A DNA stretch of 36,226 nt from Chloroflexi bacterium ADurb.Bin325 (GTDB taxonomy: Bacteria > Chloroflexota > Anaerolineae > CG2-30-64-16). The notes beneath the pieces are model-generated. The model saw only the letters and a list, made by a program, of their open reading frames with translations, had not been told where the DNA came from and did not search any database. The number at the start of each line of letters is the position of its first letter. Positions within the stretch are counted from its first letter, which is position 1. Location: positions 1-36,226 of the forward strand of contig MWBF01000005.1 of the NCBI GenBank assembly GCA_002068935.1, in the 5' to 3' direction. The position numbers and the translations under genes are program-made. This document shows, in pieces, positions 6,657 through 14,567 of the stretch.

Positions 6657-7676
6657 CTACGGCTTGAGCACGATCTTGATGGCGTCGAGCTGGCCCTTTG
6701 CCAGCTCCGTGACCACGCGCGGCCCCTCGGCCAGCGGCAGGACGTCCTCCACGAGCGCCATCACATCCACGCTGCCGGAGCGGATCGCCTCGATCGCGTC
6801 GCCGAACTCGCGGTTGAACGCATACGCGCCCCGGATGGTGATCTCGCGCGTGACGATGGAGGGCATGTTGATCTCGATCATGGGCTGCGAGTTGCCGATC
6901 CAGGTGACATGCCCGCCGGGGCGCACCAGCTCGAGCGACTGCCGCGCGGTCGCGGCCGCGCCCACCGCCTCGATGACGACCGGCGCGCCGGATGGCCCCG
7001 CGTGCTCGTGCACGGCCGCGGCCAGATCCGCCTCACGCGGGTTGACGGTCACGTCCGCGCCGAGCCGCCGCGCGACCTCCAGGCGGTGCGGGCTGAGGTC
7101 GGTGACGATGATCTTGCCCGCGCCCTTCAGCCGGACGGCCATCAGCGTCAGCAGGCCGATGGTGCCCGCGCCGAAGATCAGCACGGTGTCCATGAGCTGG
7201 ATGGGGGTCAGGTTGGCCGCGTGCATGCCCACGGCCAGCGGCTCGACCATCGCGCCGGCCTCCCAGGAGACCTCCGCCGGCAGCGGGTACAACTGCCGCG
7301 CGGGCACGCGCACCGCCTCCGCGTATGCGCCGTCGGTCGTCATCATGCCGAGCCCGCTGCGGTTCAGGCAGATGTTGGGCAGGCCCGCGCGGCAGTTGGC
7401 GCACGCGCCGCACGAGATGGTCGGCAGCACGGTCACGCGCGCGCCCGGCTGCCAGCCGCTCACGCCCGCGCCGACCGCGCTGACCTCGCCGGAGAACTCG
7501 TGGCCCATGATCATGGGCGGGATGCGCCGGCCCGTGGAACCGGTGAAGCCGTGCACGTCCGACCCGCAGACGCCGACCGCGCGCACCGCGACGATCACCT
7601 CGCCGGACTGCGGCTCAGGGTCGGCCACCTCGCGCAGCGGCATCTGCCACGGCGCCTCATACACCAGTGCTTTCAT
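6657..7676 (-). CDS. Zinc-dependent medium-chain alcohol/polyol dehydrogenase
   Basis: 339 residues, the usual length of the MDR superfamily (threonine, sorbitol and galactitol/L-galactonate dehydrogenases). Catalytic zinc ligands C37 and H59-E60 (GHEFSGEV); structural zinc site C89, C92, C95, C103 (CGACANC ... C); nucleotide motif FGAGTIG followed by an acidic residue in IIVTDLS, favouring NAD. ATG 7676 has AAGGA 8 bases upstream. It lies 31 bases after the epimerase gene and is probably co-transcribed from the uxaE promoter, suggesting oxidation of a sugar acid or polyol. Exact substrate unknown. Confidence 0.9.
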   Translation of the reverse strand: MKALVYEAPWQMPLREVADPEPQSGEVIVAVRAVGVCGSDVHGFTGSTGRRIPPMIMGHEFSGEVSAVGAGVSGWQPGARVTVLPTISCGACANCRAGLPNICLNRSGLGMMTTDGAYAEAVRVPARQLYPLPAEVSWEAGAMVEPLAVGMHAANLTPIQLMDTVLIFGAGTIGLLTLMAVRLKGAGKIIVTDLSPHRLEVARRLGADVTVNPREADLAAAVHEHAGPSGAPVVIEAVGAAATARQSLELVRPGGHVTWIGNSQPMIEINMPSIVTREITIRGAYAFNREFGDAIEAIRSGSVDVMALVEDVLPLAEGPRVVTELAKGQLDAIKIVLKP

Positions 7677-7707
7677 GTCTGATCCTTCCGTCTGTCCCGT
7701 GGTTATC

Positions 7708-8694
7708 TCAGAACGCCCGCTCCATGCGTGCGATAAGCTCGTCCATCACCCGGTCGTACTCCTCGTTGACGACCTGTCGCGCCGGGTCCGCGTCGTACCA
7801 GGCGACGATCTCGCGCGCGCCCGCGCTGAACGGCGTGGTCGCGGCATAGTCGGGCACGAAGCGCTTGATCTTGCTGTTGTCGAACACCGCGCTGTATGTC
7901 TTGTCGCCCAGCAGGCCCGCGCCCCACTGCGGGTGATAGCGCTCGATGATCGTGGAGGGCACGTGGACCAGGCGCAGCTCCGCGCCCGCGGCGCGCGCCA
8001 GCGCAGCATAGATCTGGTTCCAGCCGAGCCATTCGTCAGAGGTGATGTGGAACGCCTCCGCGATGGCCCGCGCGTTGCCGAGCAGCCCCACCAGCCCCTT
8101 GGCCAGGTCGCGCGCGTGGGTCAGCACCCACAGCGAGGTCCCGTCGCCGGGCACGACGACCGCCTTGCCCCGGCGCAGCCGGTGTATGCCCGTCCAGCCG
8201 CCCGCGCCCGGTACCTTTGTCCGGTCGTAGGTGTGAGCGGGGCGGACGATGGTGTACGGGAACTTCTCCTCCCGGAACGCGCGCACCAGCCGCTCCTCGC
8301 CCGCGATCTTGTCGCGCGAGTACTGCCAGAAGGGGTTGTCGAGCACGGTCGACTCGGTGATGGGCAGGCTGGAAGGCGGCTTCTGGTAGGCCGACGCCGA
8401 GCTGATGAAGACGTACTGATCCGTCCGCCCGCGAAAGAGCGCGATGTCCGCCTCGACATGCTCCTGCGTGAATGCCACCCAATCCACGACCGCGTCGAAC
8501 CTCCGGCCGGCCAGCGCGGCCCGCGCCGCGGCGTGATCGCGGATGTCCGCGTGTATGACCTCCGCGCCCGCGGGGACGGGGTGCACGGCGGAACGGCCGC
8601 GGTTGAGCAGCGTCAGCTCGATGCCGCGCGCCAGCGCCAGCTCCGCGCAGGCCGTGCTGATGACCCCGGTCCCGCCGATAAACAACACCCGCAT
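7708..8694 (-). CDS. NAD-dependent epimerase/dehydratase family protein
   Basis: 328 residues of the extended short-chain dehydrogenase (Rossmann) type. The N-terminal cofactor motif is VLFIGGTGVIS, a variant of GxxGxxG. The middle contains SSASAY and the downstream YSRDKIAGE (YxxxK catalytic pair), and later VRPAHTYD. Similar proteins are annotated as nucleotide-sugar epimerases or as reductases acting on free sugar acids. ATG 8694 has GGAGG 6 bases upstream. The open frame continues upstream antisense-like through the uxaE gene, which is a high-GC artefact. Operon position between uxaE and the zinc dehydrogenase suggests sugar-acid metabolism. Confidence 0.87.
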   Translation of the reverse strand: MRVLFIGGTGVISTACAELALARGIELTLLNRGRSAVHPVPAGAEVIHADIRDHAAARAALAGRRFDAVVDWVAFTQEHVEADIALFRGRTDQYVFISSASAYQKPPSSLPITESTVLDNPFWQYSRDKIAGEERLVRAFREEKFPYTIVRPAHTYDRTKVPGAGGWTGIHRLRRGKAVVVPGDGTSLWVLTHARDLAKGLVGLLGNARAIAEAFHITSDEWLGWNQIYAALARAAGAELRLVHVPSTIIERYHPQWGAGLLGDKTYSAVFDNSKIKRFVPDYAATTPFSAGAREIVAWYDADPARQVVNEEYDRVMDELIARMERAF

Positions 8695-8712
8695 ATCACA
8701 CCTCCAGATATC

Positions 8713-8812
8713 AATAGAACGCTGATGACGCTGATGACCATGATAAACAGGAAAATCAGCGTGAATCAGGCTTATCAGGGCCAACCGCAGGTTGGCACAT
8801 CTGCGTTCTATT
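8713..8812. repeat. Hairpin-rich spacer between uxaE and the epimerase gene
   Basis: AATAGAACGC (8713-8722) and GCGTTCTATT (8803-8812) form a 10-bp outer pair that includes the uxaE stop codon; inside are GCTGAT/ATCAGC and the tight hairpin CCAACC-gca-GGTTGG. The inner CTGATGACGCTGATGACC repeats look degenerate. No gene is seen. Confidence 0.6.
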
Positions 8813-10307
8813 CCACCTTCACCAGCGGCTCGAGATGGCGCACGAAGTGGCGTTCGAGCGCGGCGTAGTGCTCCTCCTCGTGCGCCACCAGGCCGGCGAA
8901 GAGCCGCGCCTTGAACTGCTCCGTCGTCAGCACGGAGCCGAACGTCACGTGGAGCACCTGCCGCGCATCGAACTGCTCCAGCAGGCCGGGCAGCTCGGCG
9001 TCGGCCAGCGTCTCGGGCCGCGGCACGCGGTCGAGCGAGCCGGAGACGTGATAGCTCGCGCGATCCGTCTCGTAGTGCTCGATGGCGAACGCATAGATCT
9101 CGCGGAACAGCGCGGGATCGAACCCCGCGGTCGCGCGCAGCGCCTCGAGATAGCTGGTGCCCGCGGTCTTGAGGTGCAGCAGGCCGCGCGCATGGGCCGC
9201 GGCGCGCTCGTAGATGCTGAACTTGTCGGAGCCGGTGTGCAGGCTCAGCTTGTAGGGGCCGAAGTGGGCCGCGATGGCCGCGTGGCCGGCGAAGTCCGCA
9301 TCGAACTCCGCCAGGCTGCCGATGTAGTCCACGCCCTTCTCGAACCGGCCGACGTAGCGTGGGGCCAGGCTGACCCAGCGCACGCCCAGCCGGTACAGCT
9401 CGTGGGCCACGAAAAGGTGTTCGGCGTGGGTGGTCGGCGTATCCGTCTCGTCCACCGACACCTCCAGCTCGCACGGCCGGCCGGCCATGACCGCCAGCAG
9501 GTGATGATACATCGCGGCGACGTGCGCGACCGCGCGGCCGTATTTGACCGCGGCGCGGTAGAGCGTCACCTCGTCGAGGCTGATCGCACGATCCGCGAGG
9601 TCGAAGCGCCGTCCTGCATAGCGCTCGGCCAGCGCGGACGGCGAGCTGTCGAGCTGCGCCCAGGGCAGCGCCAGGTAGCGCTCGCGCAGCGTCGTGGCGT
9701 TCCCGCGGTCCGCGGTCGGGTCCACGTGCTCGCCGGGGTCGATGGTGAAAAAGGTGAAGCCGGCGGCCGCGCAGCGGTCGATGTCCTCCAACGTCTTGAG
9801 GTGATCCGCGTCCGCGCCGACCGGCTCGCGCCAGCCGGCCTGGAACGCGCCCCACAGCGCATCGTCCATCACATCGTCGGGCGACCGGCCGGTGCGCGTC
9901 ATCTCGCGGATGGACTGCTGGGCAAAGATCATCGCGATGGGGCTGGCGGGGCTGTCGCCGCGCATCCGCCGCGCGGCGCGCGCATGGCCCGGCGTCGCGA
10001 GGCCCAGCCGATCGCCGCAGCCCGCGGAGGTCGCCAGGCCGAGCGGGACGGGCCGGAGCCAGGGCAGCGCATCGCGCAGCGCGGCCGCGTTCGCGTGGGT
10101 CAGCGGGCACAGGAGCAGGCGGCGACCGGCAACCTCGCTGTGTTCGCCCGCAAAGCCCGGCGGCAGTGCGGCGTCGGTCGCGGCGAGCAGGCCCAGGCGC
10201 TTGTCGCCGGGCGCCAGGCGGGCCAGGAAGCAGGTCACGCCTGCACTTTCGACCACAGAATCGGTATACACAGGGAGGTTGACATCGGCAATGGCGAGAG
10301 GGGTCAT
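8808..10307 (-). CDS. uxaE: Tagaturonate epimerase family protein (UxaE-like)
   Basis: 499 residues. The sequence around residue 350 (LSLHTGSDKFSIY), the VSVDETDTPTTHAEH segment and the overall length match the UxaE family, in which the Thermotoga enzyme epimerises D-tagaturonate to D-fructuronate, linking galacturonate breakdown to the fructuronate/KDG branch. His, Asp and Glu residues likely bind the metal, but I cannot assign them individually. ATG 10307 has AAGGA 8 bases upstream; TTG 10313 is too close to it. First gene of a four-gene minus-strand operon with two dehydrogenase-type enzymes and an epimerase/reductase. No uronate isomerase, kinase or aldolase is nearby. Confidence 0.78.
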   Translation of the reverse strand: MTPLAIADVNLPVYTDSVVESAGVTCFLARLAPGDKRLGLLAATDAALPPGFAGEHSEVAGRRLLLCPLTHANAAALRDALPWLRPVPLGLATSAGCGDRLGLATPGHARAARRMRGDSPASPIAMIFAQQSIREMTRTGRSPDDVMDDALWGAFQAGWREPVGADADHLKTLEDIDRCAAAGFTFFTIDPGEHVDPTADRGNATTLRERYLALPWAQLDSSPSALAERYAGRRFDLADRAISLDEVTLYRAAVKYGRAVAHVAAMYHHLLAVMAGRPCELEVSVDETDTPTTHAEHLFVAHELYRLGVRWVSLAPRYVGRFEKGVDYIGSLAEFDADFAGHAAIAAHFGPYKLSLHTGSDKFSIYERAAAHARGLLHLKTAGTSYLEALRATAGFDPALFREIYAFAIEHYETDRASYHVSGSLDRVPRPETLADAELPGLLEQFDARQVLHVTFGSVLTTEQFKARLFAGLVAHEEEHYAALERHFVRHLEPLVKVE

Positions 10308-10355
10308 ATGCAATTCCTTTGGTGAACCTGGGTTGATCGACGTTCGCGCCCAAGT

Positions 10356-10384
10356 ATTTTAACATGGTGTCGCCGCGTAGGGAA
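10356..10384 (-). promoter_or_regulatory. Probable promoter of the sugar-acid operon
   Basis: TAAAAT in the context TGTTAAAATAC, with a weak TTCCCT at 17 bases. The same TATGTTAAAATACC-like -10 region precedes rnpB. Predicted leader about 42 bases. Confidence 0.45.
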
Positions 10385-10406
10385 ATAAGGATTTATCCGG
10401 AAACTG

Positions 10407-10457
10407 CTGGGGCCGGTCTCTGACCGTGCCCCTGGCTCGGTCGGAGACCGGCCAGAG
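10407..10457. repeat. Palindromic repeat family P
   Basis: CTGGGGCCGGTCTCTGACCG and CGGTCGGAGACCGGCCAGAG pair around TGCCCCTGGCT. It lies between the divergent promoters of the sugar-acid operon and the glycerol dehydrogenase gene. Confidence 0.85.
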
Positions 10458-10527
10458 CGGATTTCGAGCAGGTTCGAGGCTGTCGCAGGCGCGCCGCTGC
10501 TGGCTGCGCCGGGGGCGGCGAAAAATC

Positions 10528-10556
10528 TTGACATTTATGGCGCGACAGCCTATAAT
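10528..10556 (+). promoter_or_regulatory. Consensus promoter of the glycerol dehydrogenase gene
   Basis: Perfect TTGACA, 17-base spacer, perfect TATAAT. The leader would be about 115 bases. Confidence 0.88.
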
Positions 10557-10571
10557 GTGAATATTGTCGCG
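10541..10571. promoter_or_regulatory. Candidate operator over the gldA -10 box
   Basis: CGCGACA (10541-10547) and TGTCGCG (10565-10571) form a 7-bp inverted repeat centred on the -10/+1 region. A repressor here would block the otherwise near-perfect promoter. The regulator is not in the window or cannot be named. Confidence 0.5.
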
Positions 10572-10676
10572 TAAGGATAACTATCTCGATCTATAGCGGC
10601 ACATGCAGTTTCGAGAAGCTGCACAACTCGCAATGCCGGCCCATCGAGGCCATAACCCCATTCAACGGAGGATCGC

Positions 10677-11768
10677 ATGATTACGACGACGATTTTCCCC
10701 GGACGCTATGTCCAGGGCTATGACGCAGTCCAGCTTCTGGGCGAGGAGATGGCGCGGCTGGGCAAGCGCGCCCTGCTGCTGGTGGACCCCTTTGTCAGCC
10801 AGAACCTGCTGCCGTCCTTCCTGCCCGCGGTGCAGGCTCAGGTGGAGGCGCAGGTCGAAACCTTCGGCGGCGAATGCTCTGACGAGGAGATCGACCGCCT
10901 GACCGCGCTGGGCCGCTCGGCCAAGATGGAGATGGTCGTCGGCGTGGGCGGCGGCAAGGCGCTCGACACGGCCAAGGCCACCGCGTATGCGCTCGGCGTC
11001 CCGGTGATGGTGGTCCCCACTATCGCCTCCACCGACGCGCCCTGCTCGGCGCTCTCGGTGATCTACACCGTCGATGGCGAGTTCAAGCGCTACCTGCTGC
11101 TGCCCACCAACCCCACCGTGGTGCTGGTGGATACGCGGATCGTCGCCCAGGCGCCGGTGCGCTTCCTGGTCAGCGGCATCGGCGACGCGCTGGCGACCGT
11201 CTTCGAGGCCCGCTCGTGCCAGGCCAAGTATGCGGGCAACATGACCGGCCGGCTGGGCTCGATGACCGCCTACGCCCTTGCCGAGCTGTGCTACGAGACC
11301 CTGCTGACCTACGGCGAGCAGGCCGTCGCGGCCTGCGCCGAGCACGTGGTTACGCTCGCGCTGGAGAAGGTCGTCGAGGCCAGCACCCTGTTGAGCGGGC
11401 TGGGGTTCGAGTCGGGCGGGCTGGCCGCGGCGCACGCCATCCACAACGGCCTGACCGCGCTGGCCGGCACGCACCACTACTTCCACGGCGAGAAGGTCGC
11501 CATCGGCGTGCTGGCCTCCCTCTTCATCAGCGGCCAGGACCCGGACGTGATCGACGATGTCTACGGCTTCTGTGAGGCGATCGGCCTGCCGACCACGCTG
11601 GCCGGGATCGGCCTGGGCGACGCCAGCGATGCGGATCTGATGCTGGCGGCGGAAAAGGCCTGCGCCCCCGGCGAGACCATCTACAACGAGCCGTCCCCGA
11701 TCACCCCGCTGGCCGTCTTCCAGGCGCTCAAGGCCGCCGACGTGGAGGGCCGCCGCAGGAAGGGCTGA
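10677..11768 (+). CDS. gldA: Glycerol dehydrogenase
   Basis: 363 residues, the usual GldA length (iron/zinc-containing alcohol dehydrogenase fold). It opens with IFPGRYVQGYDAV, has the NAD-binding VGVGGGKALDTAKA at about 89-101, and metal ligands D170 (GIGDALATVFEA), a His in AAHAIHNG (about 253) and H270 (HHYFHGEKVAIG). The family oxidises glycerol to dihydroxyacetone with NAD+, or reduces DHA, in the cytoplasm. ATG 10677 has GGAGG 7 bases upstream. It is a single-gene unit with a consensus promoter; no DHA kinase is adjacent. Confidence 0.93.
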   Translation: MITTTIFPGRYVQGYDAVQLLGEEMARLGKRALLLVDPFVSQNLLPSFLPAVQAQVEAQVETFGGECSDEEIDRLTALGRSAKMEMVVGVGGGKALDTAKATAYALGVPVMVVPTIASTDAPCSALSVIYTVDGEFKRYLLLPTNPTVVLVDTRIVAQAPVRFLVSGIGDALATVFEARSCQAKYAGNMTGRLGSMTAYALAELCYETLLTYGEQAVAACAEHVVTLALEKVVEASTLLSGLGFESGGLAAAHAIHNGLTALAGTHHYFHGEKVAIGVLASLFISGQDPDVIDDVYGFCEAIGLPTTLAGIGLGDASDADLMLAAEKACAPGETIYNEPSPITPLAVFQALKAADVEGRRRKG

Positions 11769-11772
11769 ACCC

Positions 11773-11832
11773 GTCCGAAAACGCTGGGGCCGGTCGCTGA
11801 CCGCGCCCCAGGCCCGGCCGGCGACCGGCCGG
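11773..11832. repeat. Palindromic repeat family P between convergent genes
   Basis: CCGTCCGAAAACGCTGGGG-type left end, then GCCGGTCGCTGACCG and CCGGCCGGCGACCGGCCGG arms. The stem could act as a bidirectional barrier between gldA and the racemase gene. Confidence 0.8.
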
Positions 11833-11858
11833 AACAATCCTCGAATCGATTCGCAAAT

Positions 11859-12635
11859 TCAAACCAGGGGCTTCAGCCGGTCGGGGTAGGTCTCGCGGAT
11901 CAGCGCGCGGGCCAGCGCCAGGGTCGGATCGACGGCGGGCAGGCCGTGGAGGGTGCGCTCCGGCAGCGCGAGCGAGACCTCCGTGCAGCCCAGGATGATG
12001 GCCTCCGCGCCGGCCGCGCGCAGGTGTTCGGCCGCGGCCAGCAGTTCGCCGCGGGCGCGCGGCGTCACCGGGCTGGACTGCGCCTTGATGCCGTAGGCCG
12101 GATCGTAGATGGCGGCCTGCACGCGCGATTGCACGTCGTCCGCGGGCGCGAGCGCGACGACGCCGAGCGGCCGCAGGATCGCCGGGTAGACGCCGGCGCG
12201 CGCAGTGCCGGTCGTGCTCAGCACGCCGACCTGCCGCACGCCCGGCTGCGTCTCCGCCAGGAGGCGGGCCGTCTCGCGGATCATGTGCAGGACGCGGGCG
12301 CGGCTGCCCGTGCGCGCAAGCTCCGCCAGCAGCACGTCGAAGATGCCCGGCGCGTGCGCGGTGTTGCACGGGATGCCTATCGCCGTAGCGCCCAGCGCCT
12401 CCAGCCCGCGCACGACCTCCGCGAGCGCAAAGGCCGGGTTCTCCGGGGTCTCGCCCAGCAGATACGCGGTGCGGTCGGCGATGGTGTGGGGCAGCGACAG
12501 CAGCGCCAGGGGCAGGTGTTCCTGGTCGCTCTGCGCGCGCGTCTGGCCGAAGACCTTGGCGGCCAGATCGAGGCCGGCGTAGGGGCCGACGCCGCCGACG
12601 ATGCCGATCAGCGGCGCGGGGAGGCTCACAGCCAT
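11859..12635 (-). CDS. Aspartate/glutamate racemase family protein
   Basis: 258 residues. The Asp/Glu/hydantoin racemase superfamily is shown by the N-terminal LIGIVGGVGPYAG, first catalytic cysteine C90 (IPCNTAH) and second cysteine C217 (LGCTEVSL). These enzymes interconvert L- and D-amino acids without PLP by a two-cysteine mechanism in the cytoplasm. ATG 12635 is chosen because homologues begin just before LIGIVGG; its ribosome-binding site is weak. It lies 40 bases after the DppC-like permease and is likely the last gene of the importer operon, hinting that the imported compound is an amino acid, a peptide or a D-amino acid derivative. Substrate unknown. Confidence 0.88.
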   Translation of the reverse strand: MAVSLPAPLIGIVGGVGPYAGLDLAAKVFGQTRAQSDQEHLPLALLSLPHTIADRTAYLLGETPENPAFALAEVVRGLEALGATAIGIPCNTAHAPGIFDVLLAELARTGSRARVLHMIRETARLLAETQPGVRQVGVLSTTGTARAGVYPAILRPLGVVALAPADDVQSRVQAAIYDPAYGIKAQSSPVTPRARGELLAAAEHLRAAGAEAIILGCTEVSLALPERTLHGLPAVDPTLALARALIRETYPDRLKPLV

Positions 12636-12675
12636 GGGCGGACGCAGGCGGGCGTCGTCATGCCGGCGGACGCGC

Positions 12676-13572
12676 TCATAACCGCATGCGCGGGTCGAGC
12701 GCATCGCGCAGCCCGTCGCCCAGCAGGTTGAAGCCCAGGACGGCCAGCAGGATGGCCAGCCCGGGGAACGCGGCGACATGGGGGGCCAGCACGAGATAGT
12801 CGCGACCGTCGCTCAACATGGCGCCCCATTCGGGCGTGGGCGGCTGCGCGCCCAGCCCCAGGAAGCTCAGGCTGGCGGCGGTCAGGATGGCGGTGGCGAT
12901 GCGCATCGTGACCAGGACGATCAGCGGCGCGAGGATGTTGGGGAACAGGTGCAGGCGCATGATGCGGTTGTCGGTCGCGCCGACCGTGCGCGCCGCGACG
13001 ATGTACTCGTTCTGCCGCACCGACAGGACCGACCCGCGCACGACGCGCGTAAACGTCGGCACGGAGAAGATCGCGACCGCGATGATGACGTTGTTCAGCC
13101 CCGGCCCGATGGCGGCAATGATGGCAATCGCCAGCAGCAGCCCCGGAAAGGCGAGCAGGATATCCATGAAGCGCATGATCAGCAGATCCGCAAGCCCGCC
13201 GTAGAAGCCCGAGATGAGGCCCAACACCGAGCCGATCAGCCCGGCGAGGAATGCGCCCAGGAAGCCGATGCGCAGCGAATAGGACGCGCCGTAGATGATG
13301 CGGCTGAAGATGTCGCGGCCGTGGACATCGGTGCCGAGGAGGTGCTGCATGGAGGGCGGCTTGACGCTGTTGCGCAGATCCTGCTTGATGGGGCTGTAGG
13401 GCGCAAGCAGCGGCGCGGCCAGCCCCGCGATGATGAGCAGCAGCACGATGACGCCCCCGAACACCGCGGCCCGGTTGCGGATGAGCCGCGCCCACGCATC
13501 GCGCCACAAGCTGCGCGAGCGCTGCGCGAGCACGAGATTGGCGGCGGCGGCCGTGGCATCAACCGTTGTCAT
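12676..13572 (-). CDS. Peptide/nickel-type ABC transporter permease (DppC/OppC family)
   Basis: 298 residues. It has the OppC-type cytoplasmic start followed by one membrane segment (VIVLLLIIAGLAAPLL), the periplasmic HLLGTDVHGRDIFSR motif diagnostic of DppC/OppC, and the EAA-like loop (EYIVAARTVGATDNRIMRLH) that contacts the ATPase. About six membrane helices are visible. ATG 13572 has GAGG 8 bases upstream and overlaps the end of the DppB-like gene by 14 bases, showing translational coupling. The cytoplasmic ATPases (DppD/DppF) are not encoded nearby. Confidence 0.94.
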   Translation of the reverse strand: MTTVDATAAAANLVLAQRSRSLWRDAWARLIRNRAAVFGGVIVLLLIIAGLAAPLLAPYSPIKQDLRNSVKPPSMQHLLGTDVHGRDIFSRIIYGASYSLRIGFLGAFLAGLIGSVLGLISGFYGGLADLLIMRFMDILLAFPGLLLAIAIIAAIGPGLNNVIIAVAIFSVPTFTRVVRGSVLSVRQNEYIVAARTVGATDNRIMRLHLFPNILAPLIVLVTMRIATAILTAASLSFLGLGAQPPTPEWGAMLSDGRDYLVLAPHVAAFPGLAILLAVLGFNLLGDGLRDALDPRMRL

Positions 13573-14485
13573 AATGTATCCTCGGATCGAGCCAGGCGTA
13601 GAGGAGGTCGACCAGCAGGTTGACCAGCACGAACTGGGCGGCCAGTATGAGCAGGATGCCCTGGACCATCGGATAATCTCGGAAGGCAATCGAGTCGACA
13701 AGCAGGCGGCCCACTCCGGGATAGGCGAACACCGTCTCGGTGATGACCGCGCCCGCGAGCAGGAAGCCGAACTCCAGCCCGATGACCGTGACGACCGGGA
13801 TGAGGGCGTTCTTGAGCGCGTGCCGGTAGATGACGACCTGCTCGCGCAGGCCCTTTGCCTTTGCGGTGCGGATGTAGTCCTGGTTCAGCACCTCGAGCAG
13901 GCTGGAGCGGGTGACGCGCGCGATAATGGCCGCGGCCCCGACCCCCAGCGTGATCCCCGGCAGGACGAGATGCCGCCAGTCCCCGCGGCCGCTGGTCGGC
14001 AGCCAGCGCAGCTCGACCGCAAAGATCCACATCAGCATCAGGCCGAGCCAGAAGGAGGGCGTGCAGATGCCGAGCAGCGCCACGATCATGCTGGTGTAAT
14101 CCCACGCCGAGTTGCGCCGCGTGGCCGCGATGATGCCGGCGCTCAGCCCGATGATCACGGCGATGACGATGCTGACCAGCGTGAGCTGCGCGGTGGCGGG
14201 CAGGCGCAGCCCGATCTCATAGGTGACGAGGTTGTGCGTGCGCGTGGAGCGGCCCATGTTGCCCTGCAACAGGTTGCCGAGCCACATGAAATACTGTTCC
14301 GGCAGGGGCCGGTTCAGGCCGAGCGATTCGCGCAGCATCTCGACATCGGCCTGGGTGGCGTCCAGCCCGGCCATCAGCCGGGCCGGGTCGCCGGGGACCA
14401 TGTGCAGCAGCAGGAAGACGGCAATCGACACCCCGATCAGCGTCGGGATGATGATCACCAGCCGGCGAAGGAGATAGGTGAACAC
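13559..14485 (-). CDS. Peptide/nickel-type ABC transporter permease (DppB/OppB family)
   Basis: 308 residues beginning MFTYLLRRLVIIIPTL, the classic DppB start. Hallmarks: LHMVPGDPA after helix 1, GNMGRS, the EAA-like loop DYIRTAKAKGLREQVVIYRHALKNALIPVV and a final LDPRIHY. GTG 14485 is preferred over GTG 14494 because AGAGG is 8 bases upstream and it gives the family-typical N-terminus. Partner of the DppC-like protein; together they form the membrane channel of an oligopeptide, nickel or glutathione-type importer. Confidence 0.94.
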   Translation of the reverse strand: MFTYLLRRLVIIIPTLIGVSIAVFLLLHMVPGDPARLMAGLDATQADVEMLRESLGLNRPLPEQYFMWLGNLLQGNMGRSTRTHNLVTYEIGLRLPATAQLTLVSIVIAVIIGLSAGIIAATRRNSAWDYTSMIVALLGICTPSFWLGLMLMWIFAVELRWLPTSGRGDWRHLVLPGITLGVGAAAIIARVTRSSLLEVLNQDYIRTAKAKGLREQVVIYRHALKNALIPVVTVIGLEFGFLLAGAVITETVFAYPGVGRLLVDSIAFRDYPMVQGILLILAAQFVLVNLLVDLLYAWLDPRIHYDNG

Positions 14486-14567
14486 GCGTGCCACCTCTTA
14501 GGCCGGCTGCGGACGGATGGCGGCTGACCAGCCGCCCGCAGCCGATCCTGCAAACCAATGGTGCGGC

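Noticed and set aside
6637-8868. 743-residue plus-strand ORF
   Set aside because: Antisense of the zinc dehydrogenase and epimerase genes; no recognisable domain.
7708-10365. 885-residue minus-strand ORF spanning the epimerase and uxaE genes
   Set aside because: Only its last 328 codons resemble a protein family; the rest is an Arg/Gly/Pro/Ala-rich shadow of uxaE in another frame.
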